Below, one piece after another: positions 1 through 8,295 of a stretch of 38,824 nucleotides of DNA. This DNA comes from Chromatiaceae bacterium. GTDB taxonomy: Bacteria > Pseudomonadota > Gammaproteobacteria > Chromatiales > Chromatiaceae. Where the stretch lies: positions 1 to 38,824 of the forward strand of contig JACDZG010000067.1 of NCBI GenBank assembly GCA_013426805.1. The letters run 5' to 3'. Every line of letters begins with the position of its first letter. The stretch's first letter is position 1. The notes under the pieces are model-generated. The model saw only the letters and a program-made list of their open reading frames with translations. It ran no database searches and was not told where the DNA came from. A program made the position numbers and the translations under genes.

Positions 1-378
1 ATCGGGAACTCAGGGGGCGTCGTGGCTGGTATCTGCATGGGCGTTTCGATTAGCCTGGCGCTTCCCGAACTGGAGACCCTGCCGGATGCCGATACCCTGC
101 TTCGACTGCTGCACGACAGCGATGTAGCCTGGACTCCGGCAACCACCGGTGCCGGCAACGGCTTGCCTGGTCCACCGTGGCGCACGCCCGCGACCGGTCC
201 GACCCCCGGCATCCGTCAGGGCGTCCCGTTGCAACCCCTGGTCAGAGCCAATCCATCCCCTGACAGCCAACGCCAGCGCCGACCGGCGCTGACGCCGCCC
301 GCTGTCAGCCGGCGACTGGGTTATGCTTCAGGGCTGGGCCCGGCGTTGTCACATTGTCACATTCGCGTGTTAAGGTAA
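1..378 (+). CDS. Unresolved partial reading frame at window edge
   Basis: A frame is open from the first base of the window to a stop ending at 378. It could be the 3' end of a gene that starts outside the window. The first 40 or so residues (…LPELETLPDADTLLRLLHD…) look protein-like. The rest is rich in Pro, Arg and Thr, as expected of non-coding GC-rich DNA read in a chance frame. No family is recognised, and the opposite strand is also open over part of the stretch (10-270). It may be a real C-terminus or nothing. Bases 379-464 hold no gene and probably contain the promoter of the next lipoprotein gene. Confidence 0.2.
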   Translation: MGNSGGVVAGICMGVSISLALPELETLPDADTLLRLLHDSDVAWTPATTGAGNGLPGPPWRTPATGPTPGIRQGVPLQPLVRANPSPDSQRQRRPALTPPAVSRRLGYASGLGPALSHCHIRVLR

Positions 379-464
379 TTTTCGGGATTCTCCGATTACG
401 ACAACGACAACGATTGTGTTCGTGTCTAACTTGGTCTTGATTCGTTACTCAGAGGCGTGTACCC

Positions 465-812
465 ATGAACCGGAACAGAACCCTGACCAGCCTGCTGCTC
501 GCGATCCTGCTCACTGCCGGGTGTACCCAGGAGACCCAGAATACGATTGGCCGCTCGATCCAGAACTGGACCGGGGTTGACGGTGTGCTGGAAGTCTACG
601 CGGGCGAGAAACTCGTGCGGCGCTTTATCAAAGTAGACAAGCTCACCACGGCCGGCGCTACTCAGGGGACCGGCGTGCGACCCTACCGTTTTGGCTACGG
701 CGTGCTGGACCTGAACCAGAACGGCCAGCAGGACCCGAACGAGCGCAAGGTCTATTTCGAGATCAGCGACTACTCGACCAATTACGTGTTCTACGGTGAT
801 CCAGGGGCCTGA
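465..812 (+). CDS. Small hypothetical lipoprotein
   Basis: A 115-residue protein with a signal peptide II: a basic start (MNRNR), a hydrophobic core (LLLAILL) and a lipobox ending in Cys20 (LTAGC). It should be lipidated and held in the envelope. After the signal the chain is mostly polar. A segment near residue 85 (DLNQNGQQDPNE) resembles an acidic, Asn/Gly-rich calcium-type loop, though this is only suggestive. The ATG at 465 has an AGAGG-like ribosome site at about 451-455. The gene converges with the serine hydrolase gene, 13 bp away, with no obvious terminator between them. No family is recognised, so the function is unknown. Confidence 0.7.
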   Translation: MNRNRTLTSLLLAILLTAGCTQETQNTIGRSIQNWTGVDGVLEVYAGEKLVRRFIKVDKLTTAGATQGTGVRPYRFGYGVLDLNQNGQQDPNERKVYFEISDYSTNYVFYGDPGA

Positions 813-825
813 AATTCACGCCAGC

Positions 826-1800
826 TCACGCCAGCCGGTAACGGTCCTTCATGTCCAGATAGACCAGATTGGACACGGCACGGATGGCATTGCTGCGTTT
901 GGTGATCCAGGTTCCGTAGTTCTTGGCGCTGCTCGAGCGCTCGATGATCCCGACGAAGGCGTAGGGGACGCGTCGGCCAAACAGCGTCTGGGCCTCGATG
1001 ATGCCCATGTTACCGCAGAGTTGCGAGGTGGAACCGGTCTTGTCGTAGACACGCACCGAGGAAGGCATGGACGCGACGCCCTGGCAGATGCGGTCGTGGT
1101 TCGGCAGCGCCATCAGCGCCCGGAGTTCTTGACTATAGGGTAGACGGTCCTCCCAGAGCGCGATCAGAAACCGACTGTAGTCGTGGGCCGAGGCGAGGTT
1201 GCGATAGGTCTTGCCGCCGGCGGGGATTTTCTCAACGACCCGCGTCTGCACGAAAACCTGCGGCGCATTGGCTTTGAGCACGGTCTCCACGTCCTTTGGT
1301 CCACGTTGCGATTGATTGCGGCTGACCAGTTCGATGAGTTCGTTGGTGGCGGGGTTACTGCTGCGCCGGATCGAACGTTCCATGGTGTCGCGAATGTCCT
1401 CCGTGTAGCGCACGCGCCCTCGCGAGTTTTTCACTTGGAAGAAAAATGCCTGGGCGACGAATGGCTTGATCATGCTCGCCGCCTGGCGCGGGGCGTCCTC
1501 GTTGATCGCCACCAGTTTCTTGCCGGAGGAGAAATCGTAGACCGACCAGGCGGTTTTTTCGTTCTCGCCGATCTGACCCTGGGCCTTGAGCCGCTGCACC
1601 AAATCCGCGACCTGACGCTGGAGTCCGTCCTGACGCTGAGGCGCGTCCTGACCAAAGAAGCCGGCCTTTGCGAAGCTCGGGGTGCCGCACAGCAGGCCGG
1701 CCGAGAGCGCGGTCAGTCCCTCCAGGAACCCGCGCCGATTGACAAAGAACTGCTGGTTGAACAGGTCCGGATGATCGCTGTCGCGCGGTTGATCGTGCAT
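826..1800 (-). CDS. Tat-exported serine hydrolase of beta-lactamase/PBP fold
   Basis: The 324-residue protein begins with a twin-arginine type signal (N21-R-R-G-F-L26 followed by a hydrophobic stretch), so export in folded form is expected. The penicillin-binding/beta-lactamase active-site motifs are present: S109-M-I-K112 (SxxK), S147-S-N149 (SxN) and K254-T-G256. The E-x-x-L-N omega-loop signature of true class A beta-lactamases is not evident, so a cell-wall peptidase or a related non-resistance hydrolase is more likely than an antibiotic-resistance enzyme. The frame stays open upstream to an ATG at 1941, but the ATG at 1800 has a GGGAGAA site about 8 bases ahead and places the Tat motif at the normal distance, so 1800 is chosen. 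Substrate unknown. Confidence 0.8.
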   Translation of the reverse strand: MHDQPRDSDHPDLFNQQFFVNRRGFLEGLTALSAGLLCGTPSFAKAGFFGQDAPQRQDGLQRQVADLVQRLKAQGQIGENEKTAWSVYDFSSGKKLVAINEDAPRQAASMIKPFVAQAFFFQVKNSRGRVRYTEDIRDTMERSIRRSSNPATNELIELVSRNQSQRGPKDVETVLKANAPQVFVQTRVVEKIPAGGKTYRNLASAHDYSRFLIALWEDRLPYSQELRALMALPNHDRICQGVASMPSSVRVYDKTGSTSQLCGNMGIIEAQTLFGRRVPYAFVGIIERSSSAKNYGTWITKRSNAIRAVSNLVYLDMKDRYRLA

Positions 1801-2062
1801 CCTCAGATTCTCCCGGTAGTGGCTCGGTTGTCGGGGCCGGCGCCCGGACGCGCGGGACAGGCAACCTGTCAGCCGATTCAGGCACCAACCCTCATTGGGG
1901 TATTGCCCTGAGAGCATAGGCGGATGTGATACTGAAAACAAGGGGGCGCGAGCAAGGAAAGTCTAAGTAAGTCAGCGGTATCTGATTTGTTGTTCAAGTA
2001 GCCTTGCATGAAGTCCGGGTCTTGATCATCAGCCCGGCCACCGCGCGCTCGGCGCGGTCGTC

Positions 2063-2120
2063 GGTCCGCACAGCGGACCCTACAGGTCACGGTGTTACCG
2101 TAGGGTCCGCGATGCGGACC
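2063..2120. repeat. Paired GTAG-type REP-like palindromes
   Basis: Two 21-bp arms in inverted orientation (2063-2083 and 2100-2120) match each other at 19 of 21 positions. Each arm is itself a small palindrome (GGTCCGC…GCGGACC) next to a GTAG tetranucleotide. The left arm is repeated exactly at 15069-15089. They lie in the 328-bp gap between the serine hydrolase start (1800) and the DsrC-like stop (2129). Apart from the hydrolase ribosome site I see nothing else in that gap. The layout resembles REP/BIME elements of the GTAG class. Confidence 0.75.
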
Positions 2121-2128
2121 GTCCGCCG

Positions 2129-2488
2129 CTATTGAACGCTGCCGAATGACTTGTCCGCTGCGCCGGCCGGGGCCGGTAAGCCGGCGAAACGGCATCCCTG
2201 GGCCACCGGGCCGCCCGGCAGCATCGTGTAAAGATACTTGAGACCGCCTTTGGCGTGGAATGCCTCGTCCAGGGCGTCGTGCAGTTCGCGCATGTTGGGG
2301 CGCTCATGGGTGGCGAAATAGCCTTGCAGTGCCTTGATCGCGCGCCAGTGGTCTTCGCTCAGGGTGATCCCGTCGGTCTGGGCCGCGGCCACGGCACCGG
2401 CCCGGGTCCAGTCTGACGGTGCCTGCGGGAACTCCGGGTCCGGGGTGGTCGCACCTGGATTGATGAATTCGCTCATGCTCTGAAACAC
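2129..2488 (-). CDS. DsrC/TusE-family protein lacking the C-terminal cysteine
   Basis: This 119-residue protein has the DsrC/TusE family core: DGITLSEDHWRAIKALQGYF, then NMRELHDAL, KYLYTMLPGGP and CRFAGLPAPAG. DsrC carries two cysteines on its C-terminal arm. CysB (here the C of GCRFAGLP) is kept. The penultimate CysA, which carries sulfur in DsrC and TusE, is replaced by Ala (PAGAA), and the tail runs about nine residues further. This looks like a regulatory or non-canonical paralogue rather than a working sulfur-relay carrier. The start chosen is GTG at 2488, seven bases after a perfect GGAGGT (2496-2501). ATG 2476 and ATG 2563 are alternatives. It lies 71 bp downstream of the receiver-domain gene on the same strand and is probably co-transcribed with it. 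Confidence 0.8.
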   Translation of the reverse strand: MFQSMSEFINPGATTPDPEFPQAPSDWTRAGAVAAAQTDGITLSEDHWRAIKALQGYFATHERPNMRELHDALDEAFHAKGGLKYLYTMLPGGPVAQGCRFAGLPAPAGAADKSFGSVQ

Positions 2489-2559
2489 GTTCGTTACCTC
2501 CGACTGATTGGATGGACGCCGGCATTTGTAGCGCCGGTTCGCTGAATGAGCCGCACGGT

Positions 2560-3624
2560 TCAATGTACGATAGCGTACACGAGAAGCGCGGCAAGGACTC
2601 CGAGCAGTGCCGACCCCAGGATGGCCAGGTAGAGCAGACCGTGGCCGGCTTGCACCCGTTGCTCCAGGCCGTCGGTCATTTGTTGGCAGTGCTCCAGCGT
2701 CGCCGTCGCTGCTGCATTGGCCTCGCGCTTGGCGATCTCCTGGATGCGCGCCACCAACTCGCCATCGAGCGTGGTGGAGTGACCGGCGGTTTCCGTGACG
2801 ACGGGGATCGGCGGCGAGAACTCCCGCACGTATCGATCGACCAGATTCATGATCGCACCGCGCTCGCTTTCGATCTCCACATTGACCAGGTCGGGCAGGG
2901 TCTCCGCGACCAGTCGGCCAGCGGCGGAGTCCAACTCGCTGGTGATCGTCTCGAATCTTGCCCAGGTCGCCTCCCGGTCCGTCGTCAGCTGTGCCTCGAT
3001 CGCCGCGCGGGTCTCGGCGATTTGGACCGAGATCAGTTGTTGCGCCTCGACCAGCAGACGTTCACGCACGTCTCGATTGAGGTCTGCAAGCAGCGGTGCG
3101 ATCAGGTTTGACAGCCGGGCTTCGAGGCGCTCGTCGACCAGCCCCGTGATTCGCAGCTCGATCTGCCGCTGCCAGTCGGGAGCCGCGGCGGGTGTGAGTG
3201 TGCTTGGGGGGGGCGACCTGGATTCGTCCTGGGGCTGGATTGCGGACCGATCCAATACCGCTTTCAACTGAGCCAGGACCGCGGGGAGTTTCTCCGGGGC
3301 GACCGACTTGGGTAGAATCGCAACGACGCCTTTGCGTTGGGCGGCGGCGGCGAATTCGGGGTCCTCATGCGAAGTACACATCACTACCGGAAGATGTGCG
3401 GTGCGCGCATCCGCGCGGATGATCTCGAGTGCCTCGAAGCCGCTGAGCCCAGGCATCATGTGATCCATCAGGACGGCGTCGGGCAGATCGCCCTTCAGGA
3501 TCTCCAGGGCAGCCTCCGCGGACTCCGCGGTGTCGACCTCGACGCCGTGACGCTGCAACTGGAGCCGCAACGCGTAGCGAGCGGACTTGGAGTCGTCGAC
3601 CAACAGAATTTTCATTGGGTCCAT
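2560..3624 (-). CDS. Receiver-domain protein with C-terminal membrane anchor
   Basis: The 354-residue protein starts with a CheY-like receiver domain (about residues 4-125). It shows the acidic pair D10-D11, phosphoacceptor D54 (VLMDHMMPG), T84 and K106. A Pro-rich linker follows, then a long charged alpha-helical region (about 145-320). The last 26 residues form one hydrophobic segment (329-354) typical of a tail anchor. There is no DNA-binding, GGDEF, HPt or kinase domain. An inner-membrane-tethered phosphorylation-dependent scaffold is the simplest inference. The start is uncertain: ATG 3624 and ATG 3615 both precede the domain and neither has a strong ribosome site. No histidine kinase is adjacent. 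The gene is divergent from pgl and upstream of the DsrC-like gene. Confidence 0.8.
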   Translation of the reverse strand: MDPMKILLVDDSKSARYALRLQLQRHGVEVDTAESAEAALEILKGDLPDAVLMDHMMPGLSGFEALEIIRADARTAHLPVVMCTSHEDPEFAAAAQRKGVVAILPKSVAPEKLPAVLAQLKAVLDRSAIQPQDESRSPPPSTLTPAAAPDWQRQIELRITGLVDERLEARLSNLIAPLLADLNRDVRERLLVEAQQLISVQIAETRAAIEAQLTTDREATWARFETITSELDSAAGRLVAETLPDLVNVEIESERGAIMNLVDRYVREFSPPIPVVTETAGHSTTLDGELVARIQEIAKREANAAATATLEHCQQMTDGLEQRVQAGHGLLYLAILGSALLGVLAALLVYAIVH

Positions 3625-3689
3625 GATTGCCAGTAGCGGGTCAGGCAGGAAATGCCCCGGAAGTGTAATGAAGGTCGGAGAAAATCGCC

Positions 3690-4415
3690 ATGCCAGCAGG
3701 ATCCGTACGTTTTCAGTCGCTCGCAACCAGCGAGGACGTGGCCGCGGCGACCGCCGAGCGCATTCTGGCCGCGGCCGAGCAGGCGGTCGCCGAACGTGGG
3801 CGGTTTCTCCTGGTCCTGGCGGGCGGGCGTACCCCCATCATGGCGTACACCTTGCTCGTTGGCAAACCCGCGCAATGGGACCGCTGGTCCATCTTCTTCG
3901 GTGATGAGCGGTGTCTGCCGCCCGATCATCCGGAGCGTAACAGCGTGGCCGCCAGGCACGCCTTCCTTGATCAGGTGCCGATCCCGCCGGCGAACATTTA
4001 CCCGATGCCGGCGGAGCAGGGTCCAGTCGCCGCCGCACTGAGCTATCAGCGGACCCTGTCCGGGTCGGCGTTTGGGAAACCGGCCGCGGTGCCGCGGCTC
4101 CCGTTCGACCTCGTATTGCTGGGGATGGGCGAGGATGGGCATACCGCGAGCCTATTTCCCGGACACCCGGTTCCTGATGGTCCGCTGGTGATCCCGGTAC
4201 TGGATGCGCCCAAGCCGCCGCCGAAGCGCGTGTCACTGACCCCGAAGGCGCTCTGCGCAGCGCATGCGATGTTGGTTCTGGTGACTGGTGCCGACAAGGC
4301 CGATGCGCTCACGGCCTGGCGTGCCGGAGCCGACCTGCCGGTGGCCCGCGTCGCCGCACTGGGTGCGGCCCTGGTCCTGGTCGATCGCGCCGCGGAGGGC
4401 GCCGCGCTGCATTGA
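3690..4415 (+). CDS. pgl: 6-phosphogluconolactonase
   Basis: Hydrolyses 6-phosphogluconolactone to 6-phosphogluconate, the second step of the oxidative pentose phosphate pathway, in the cytoplasm. The 241-residue length and the motifs match the DevB-type Pgl family: LVLAGGRTP, FFGDERCLPPDHPERNS and LGMGEDGHTASLFPG. The ATG at 3690 has a GGAGAAAA site about eight bases upstream. No other pentose-phosphate genes (zwf, gnd) are next to it, and its neighbour on the left is transcribed divergently. The family assignment is clear. Confidence 0.95.
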   Translation: MPAGSVRFQSLATSEDVAAATAERILAAAEQAVAERGRFLLVLAGGRTPIMAYTLLVGKPAQWDRWSIFFGDERCLPPDHPERNSVAARHAFLDQVPIPPANIYPMPAEQGPVAAALSYQRTLSGSAFGKPAAVPRLPFDLVLLGMGEDGHTASLFPGHPVPDGPLVIPVLDAPKPPPKRVSLTPKALCAAHAMLVLVTGADKADALTAWRAGADLPVARVAALGAALVLVDRAAEGAALH

Positions 4416-4517
4416 GACCGCGTAACCCGTGACCTGAACGTCCCACGGGCCGTCTACTACCCTCAGGGTGTGATTAGCAGGCTGTGGTTGGTGAGGGTCA
4501 GGCGCTTAGGTCAGATC

Positions 4518-4547
4518 GGATGGGCATCGCTCTCATTCTGCCCATCC
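4518..4547. terminator. Stem-loop between convergent pgl and hynL
   Basis: A perfect 9-bp stem (GGATGGGCA / TGCCCATCC) with a 12-base loop lies in the 174-bp gap between the convergent pgl and hynL genes. It could end transcription from either side. No T-run follows on either strand, so it is not a textbook intrinsic terminator. Confidence 0.35.
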
Positions 4548-4589
4548 TGGGTTCCTCGGCGACCACATCGCGCTGGATCCTAGCACCCG

Positions 4590-6320
4590 TCAGCTCACCT
4601 TGATCTCCAGCCGTTCCCCGGTTTGCGGATCGGACAGGTGGACCGCGCAGGCGATGCAGGGGTCGAAGGAGTGGATGGTGCGCAGGATCTCGATCGGCTG
4701 CTTCACATCCGCCAACTGGTGGTTGTCCTGGAGCGCCGCCTCATAGGCTCCGGCCTGATCGGCGGGATCACGCGGCCCGGCGTTCCAGGTGGAGGGCACC
4801 ACCGCCTGATAGTTGGCGATGCGCCCGTCTTTGATCACGAGCCAGTGCCCGAGGGCTCCGCGCGGTGCCTCCATGAAGCCGGCACCGCGGGCTTCTCTGG
4901 GCCAGGTGGACGGGTCCCAGTGCGAGGCGTTGAAGGTGCTGAGGTCGCCGGATCGGATGTTGGCGATCAACTGGTCATACCAGCTCTGCATCTGATCGAC
5001 CACGATCTTGGTCTCCAGGGTCCGCGCGGCGGTGCGTCCCAGGGTGGAGAACAAGGCGCTGACCGGCAGGTCGAGCTTGGACAAAGTCGAATCGACCAGT
5101 TCCCTGGTTTGGGCATGGTTCTTGGCGTAGAGGAGCAGCACCCGCGCCAGCGGGCCGACCTCGACCGCATGGCGCTGCCAGCGGGGGGCCTTGAGCCAGG
5201 AGTAGCCGTCGTCGACCGCCAGTTGCGTGTAGGGCGGTTTGACCCCGCCGCGCCCGTCGTAGTCCAGAGTGGTCTGGCCGGCGTAGGGGTGTAATCCGGT
5301 CTGCTTGCCCCCGCTGTAGTCGTACCAGGAGTGTGAAACGAACTCCTGAATCTGGGCAGCGTCGTGCAGATCCACGTCATGGATGGTGGTCAGGTCGCGG
5401 TTGAGAATGACGCCGCGCGGGAACAGGTAGCTCGCTGGGTCCATGGACCCGGTGGCCGGCAGGTCGCCGTAGCACATGAAATTGCCGAGACCCTCGCCGC
5501 GCTGGAACCAGTCCTTGTAAAAGCCGGCAATGGCCAGGGTGTCCGGCACATAGACCTGATCGACGAATTGCTGCATCGCGGTGATGACGCGCTGCACCTC
5601 GGCGAGTTTCTTGGCGTTGAGTGCCGAGTCCGATTCGAGGTCGATGGGCGATGCGACACCGCCCACCACGACGTTCGGATGGGGGTTCTTGCCGCCGAAG
5701 ATGGCATGCAGGCGGGCCGCGTCGCGCTGCCAGGCCAAGGCCTCCAGGTAGTGAGCCACGGCCATCAGGTTGGCCTCGGGCGGCAGTTTGTAGGCCGGGT
5801 GGCCCCAGTAGCCGTTGGCGAAGATGCCGAGTTGGCCGGATTCCACGAAGCCTTTGAGGCGCTGTTGGGTATCCGCGAAGTAACCCGGCGACGCCTTGGA
5901 CCAACTGCTCAAGGACTGCGCCAATTCCGCGGTGGCCTTGGGGTCGGCGCTCAGGGCGCTGACGACATCCACCCAATCCAGCGCGTGCAGGTGATAAAAA
6001 TGCATCACATGATCGTGCACATACTGGGCACCGATCATCAGGTTGCGGATCAGTTGCGCATTGGGGGGCAGACGGATGCCGAGTGCATCCTCGACTGAGC
6101 GGGCGGAAGCAAGACCATGCACCAGGGTGCAGACCCCGCAGATGCGCTGGGCAAAGGCCCAAGCGTCGCGCGGGTCGCGGCCCAGCAGGATGGTCTCGAT
6201 GCCGCGGACCATGGTCCCGGACGAGTAGGCCCGGCTGATGGTTTCGCCATCCATCTCGGCCTCGATCCGCAGATGGCCTTCGATGCGGGTAATCGGGTCG
6301 ACGACGACGCGGTCACTCAT
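4590..6320 (-). CDS. hynL: [NiFe] hydrogenase large subunit (Isp-type, HynL/HydL)
   Basis: Catalytic subunit that binds the Ni-Fe(CN)2CO centre for reversible H2 oxidation. The 576-residue protein carries the L1 motif R59-I-C61-G-V-C64 and the L2 motif D553-P-C555-I-A-C558-A-V-H561, which hold the four cysteine ligands. A 15-residue tail follows H561 and should be removed by the maturation protease once nickel is inserted. This fits the hynD gene nearby. The start overlaps the isp2 stop as ATGA, with AGGAG five bases ahead. In the Isp operon layout (hynS-isp1-isp2-hynL), known from Thiocapsa and Allochromatium, the large subunit is separated from the small one by two electron-transfer genes. 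The dimer is expected on the periplasmic side of the membrane. Confidence 0.96.
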   Translation of the reverse strand: MSDRVVVDPITRIEGHLRIEAEMDGETISRAYSSGTMVRGIETILLGRDPRDAWAFAQRICGVCTLVHGLASARSVEDALGIRLPPNAQLIRNLMIGAQYVHDHVMHFYHLHALDWVDVVSALSADPKATAELAQSLSSWSKASPGYFADTQQRLKGFVESGQLGIFANGYWGHPAYKLPPEANLMAVAHYLEALAWQRDAARLHAIFGGKNPHPNVVVGGVASPIDLESDSALNAKKLAEVQRVITAMQQFVDQVYVPDTLAIAGFYKDWFQRGEGLGNFMCYGDLPATGSMDPASYLFPRGVILNRDLTTIHDVDLHDAAQIQEFVSHSWYDYSGGKQTGLHPYAGQTTLDYDGRGGVKPPYTQLAVDDGYSWLKAPRWQRHAVEVGPLARVLLLYAKNHAQTRELVDSTLSKLDLPVSALFSTLGRTAARTLETKIVVDQMQSWYDQLIANIRSGDLSTFNASHWDPSTWPREARGAGFMEAPRGALGHWLVIKDGRIANYQAVVPSTWNAGPRDPADQAGAYEAALQDNHQLADVKQPIEILRTIHSFDPCIACAVHLSDPQTGERLEIKVS

Positions 6321-7627
6321 GTCGGCTCCTCTTTATCGACCAGATGGTCGGCGATCAGTTCGGTCAGACCCACCACCGGGATATCCATGTTGAAATGCTC
6401 CAGACCTTCTTCGAGCTGGGTGCGGCAGGTGGCGCACATGGTCACCATACGCTCGGGTTCCACTGCCTCGATCTGGGCCTTCTTGCGCTTGAAGGCGGCC
6501 AGCTTGAGGGGCTCCGCGCGTTCGTTGGAACTCACCCCGCCGCCCGCGCCGCAGCACCACTGGAAGCGCCCGTGCTCCGGCAGTTCGACGAACTGCTCGG
6601 CCACCAAATCCATCAGGTTGCGTTGCTGTTGAATGACGCCGCTCTTGCGCGCCAGGTTGCAGGGATCGTGCAGTGACAGTCGGTCCAGTTCCTTGCCTGC
6701 GGTGGTGATCCGGCCCTGCGCGCGCAGCTGGTCCATGACCTCGATGATGTGGAAGACCCGGAAGGGATAGCGCCGACCGATCAGGTTCGGACCCTCCCAG
6801 CGGATGGCGGTATAGGCGTGGCCGCATTCCGGGCTGATCACGTTCTTGACCCCGAGTGTGACCGCCGCGTCCACCACCCGCTCCACCAGCAGGGCGGCGA
6901 TGTCCTTGTTGCCGATTTGAATGCCGGCGTTGGTCGCCTCGAAGCACTGGGTGCTCAGGGTCCAGGTGACGCCGGCGTGATCGAAGATCTTGGTGATCGC
7001 CTCCAGGTATTCGGGAAAGTTGATGACCTCCATCGAGGAGAGCATCACCAGATAGTCGACTCCGGCCTGGTCGACCGGAACGGTGAGACCCGAGCTGGTC
7101 TGAACGTGCTCGATCTGGACCTGCAGGGTCTTCCACTGGAGCCCCATGGGGCTGCCGGTCTTGACCGCCCGGACCGCGGCACCGGCCAGCCCCTCGGGTG
7201 CATGGCCCGCGGCGACCATCCCCTCACGTGACTTGCGCACCATCGCCTGGATGTCGTTGCCGACCGGGCACACCATGGAGCAACGCCCGCACATCGAGCA
7301 GGAATCGTAGATCAGCTCCTCCCATTCGGCCAGCATCGCGTCCGTGACCCTTTGTTGTAGACCGAGGGCGCCTTTAATCTTGCCCCATAGGGTGAACTCG
7401 GATTCCCAGACCAGGCGTAGCGGTTCCAGCTTGAGGATCGGCGTGTACTTGGGATCCCCGGTCTCCAGGTAGAAAGGACAGGATTGGGCGCAGATCCCGC
7501 AATGCACACAACTCGAAAAGAAGGCCGCGACCGGTCCGTCGATCTCGGCGCGGAAGGCGGCCAGGCCGCGTTCGAGGTTGAACGCGGTCGCCTCCGGGTT
7601 CACAACCGGGTTCGCGATGGGACTCAT
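6317..7627 (-). CDS. isp2: Isp2, HdrD/DsrK-like iron-sulfur protein of the hydrogenase
   Basis: A 436-residue cytoplasmic-type Fe-S protein without a signal peptide. Two [4Fe-4S] ferredoxin motifs are visible (C40-x2-C43-x2-C46-x3-C50 and C110-x2-C113-x2-C116-x3-C120). They are followed by heterodisulfide-reductase-like CCG regions; the second is complete (CCGAGGG plus CATC downstream) and the first looks degenerate. It is related to HdrD and DsrK. With Isp1 it is thought to link the periplasmic hydrogenase to cytoplasmic electron carriers or thiol/disulfide chemistry. The ATG at 7627 overlaps the isp1 stop (ATGA) and has GGGGAG seven bases upstream. A longer open frame to 7669 exists but lies inside isp1. 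Confidence 0.93.
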   Translation of the reverse strand: MSPIANPVVNPEATAFNLERGLAAFRAEIDGPVAAFFSSCVHCGICAQSCPFYLETGDPKYTPILKLEPLRLVWESEFTLWGKIKGALGLQQRVTDAMLAEWEELIYDSCSMCGRCSMVCPVGNDIQAMVRKSREGMVAAGHAPEGLAGAAVRAVKTGSPMGLQWKTLQVQIEHVQTSSGLTVPVDQAGVDYLVMLSSMEVINFPEYLEAITKIFDHAGVTWTLSTQCFEATNAGIQIGNKDIAALLVERVVDAAVTLGVKNVISPECGHAYTAIRWEGPNLIGRRYPFRVFHIIEVMDQLRAQGRITTAGKELDRLSLHDPCNLARKSGVIQQQRNLMDLVAEQFVELPEHGRFQWCCGAGGGVSSNERAEPLKLAAFKRKKAQIEAVEPERMVTMCATCRTQLEEGLEHFNMDIPVVGLTELIADHLVDKEEPT

Positions 7628-8295
7628 GACTGGACTCCCCGGCGGCCAAAGCTGGCCCCGTTGTACCAACGCGCGATGAACACGGTGAAGATGTGGGTGA
7701 GCTTGGTGAAGGGCAGGAGGATCAGGAACAGTTCGGCGGTCAGAATGTGCAGCCCGAGCGCCAGCGGATAGGGGTTGATCAGCCGGTTATACGCCAGGTA
7801 GCCGGTCAGGACGACCAGAAAGGTGACTGCCCAGATCAGGTAATCCTCGATCGTACTAAGGCGCTTTTTCACCGGATGAGTCAGACGATGCACCAGGGTC
7901 GCGGCCAGTGCGACCAAGGTCACGGCGGTTACCAGATCCACGAAGGGGTTGGGCAGTCCCGGCCAGGAGACGCCGAACAGACCCTTGATCAGTTCGATGT
8001 GGGGGATGAAGAGCAGCAGGGCGACGAGGAAGCCGACGTGCCAGATCAGCCCCGTGAGCACATTGAAGGGCGCGCGCTTGAAGGTGCCGGGGTCGGGCAG
8101 GGTGCGGGTGACGACCGTCCGCAAGCCCGGCAGCCATTCGCCGGCGCGCGGCTCCGCGAAATTGGGCCGTCGGCCGAGCAGCAGGATTTCGGCGAGGCGC
8201 GCTGCCAGGCCGAGCGCAAAGATGGCGATGGCGATGTTGAACAGTGGACCCTTGGTGAACAGCAGAAAACCCATGGGGTCAGCGATGGTGGTCAT
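7624..8295 (-). CDS. isp1: Isp1, membrane cytochrome b subunit of the hydrogenase
   Basis: A 223-residue integral membrane protein with about five transmembrane helices, related to the gamma subunit of nitrate reductase (NarI) and to DsrM. Histidines in or near the helices (IWHVGF, LVHRLTH, LGLHIL, LTHIF) are candidate haem b ligands. It would carry electrons between the periplasmic HynSL dimer and Isp2 or the quinone pool. The ATG at 8295 overlaps the hynS stop codon (ATGA), with GGAG eight bases ahead. The frame is open further upstream to 8610, but that extension overlaps hynS and is ignored. Confidence 0.92.
   Translation of the reverse strand: MTTIADPMGFLLFTKGPLFNIAIAIFALGLAARLAEILLLGRRPNFAEPRAGEWLPGLRTVVTRTLPDPGTFKRAPFNVLTGLIWHVGFLVALLLFIPHIELIKGLFGVSWPGLPNPFVDLVTAVTLVALAATLVHRLTHPVKKRLSTIEDYLIWAVTFLVVLTGYLAYNRLINPYPLALGLHILTAELFLILLPFTKLTHIFTVFIARWYNGASFGRRGVQS

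Noticed and set aside
826..1800. Antibiotic-resistance beta-lactamase
   Set aside because: The fold motifs are present but the class A omega-loop Glu signature is not evident; calling resistance would go beyond the evidence.
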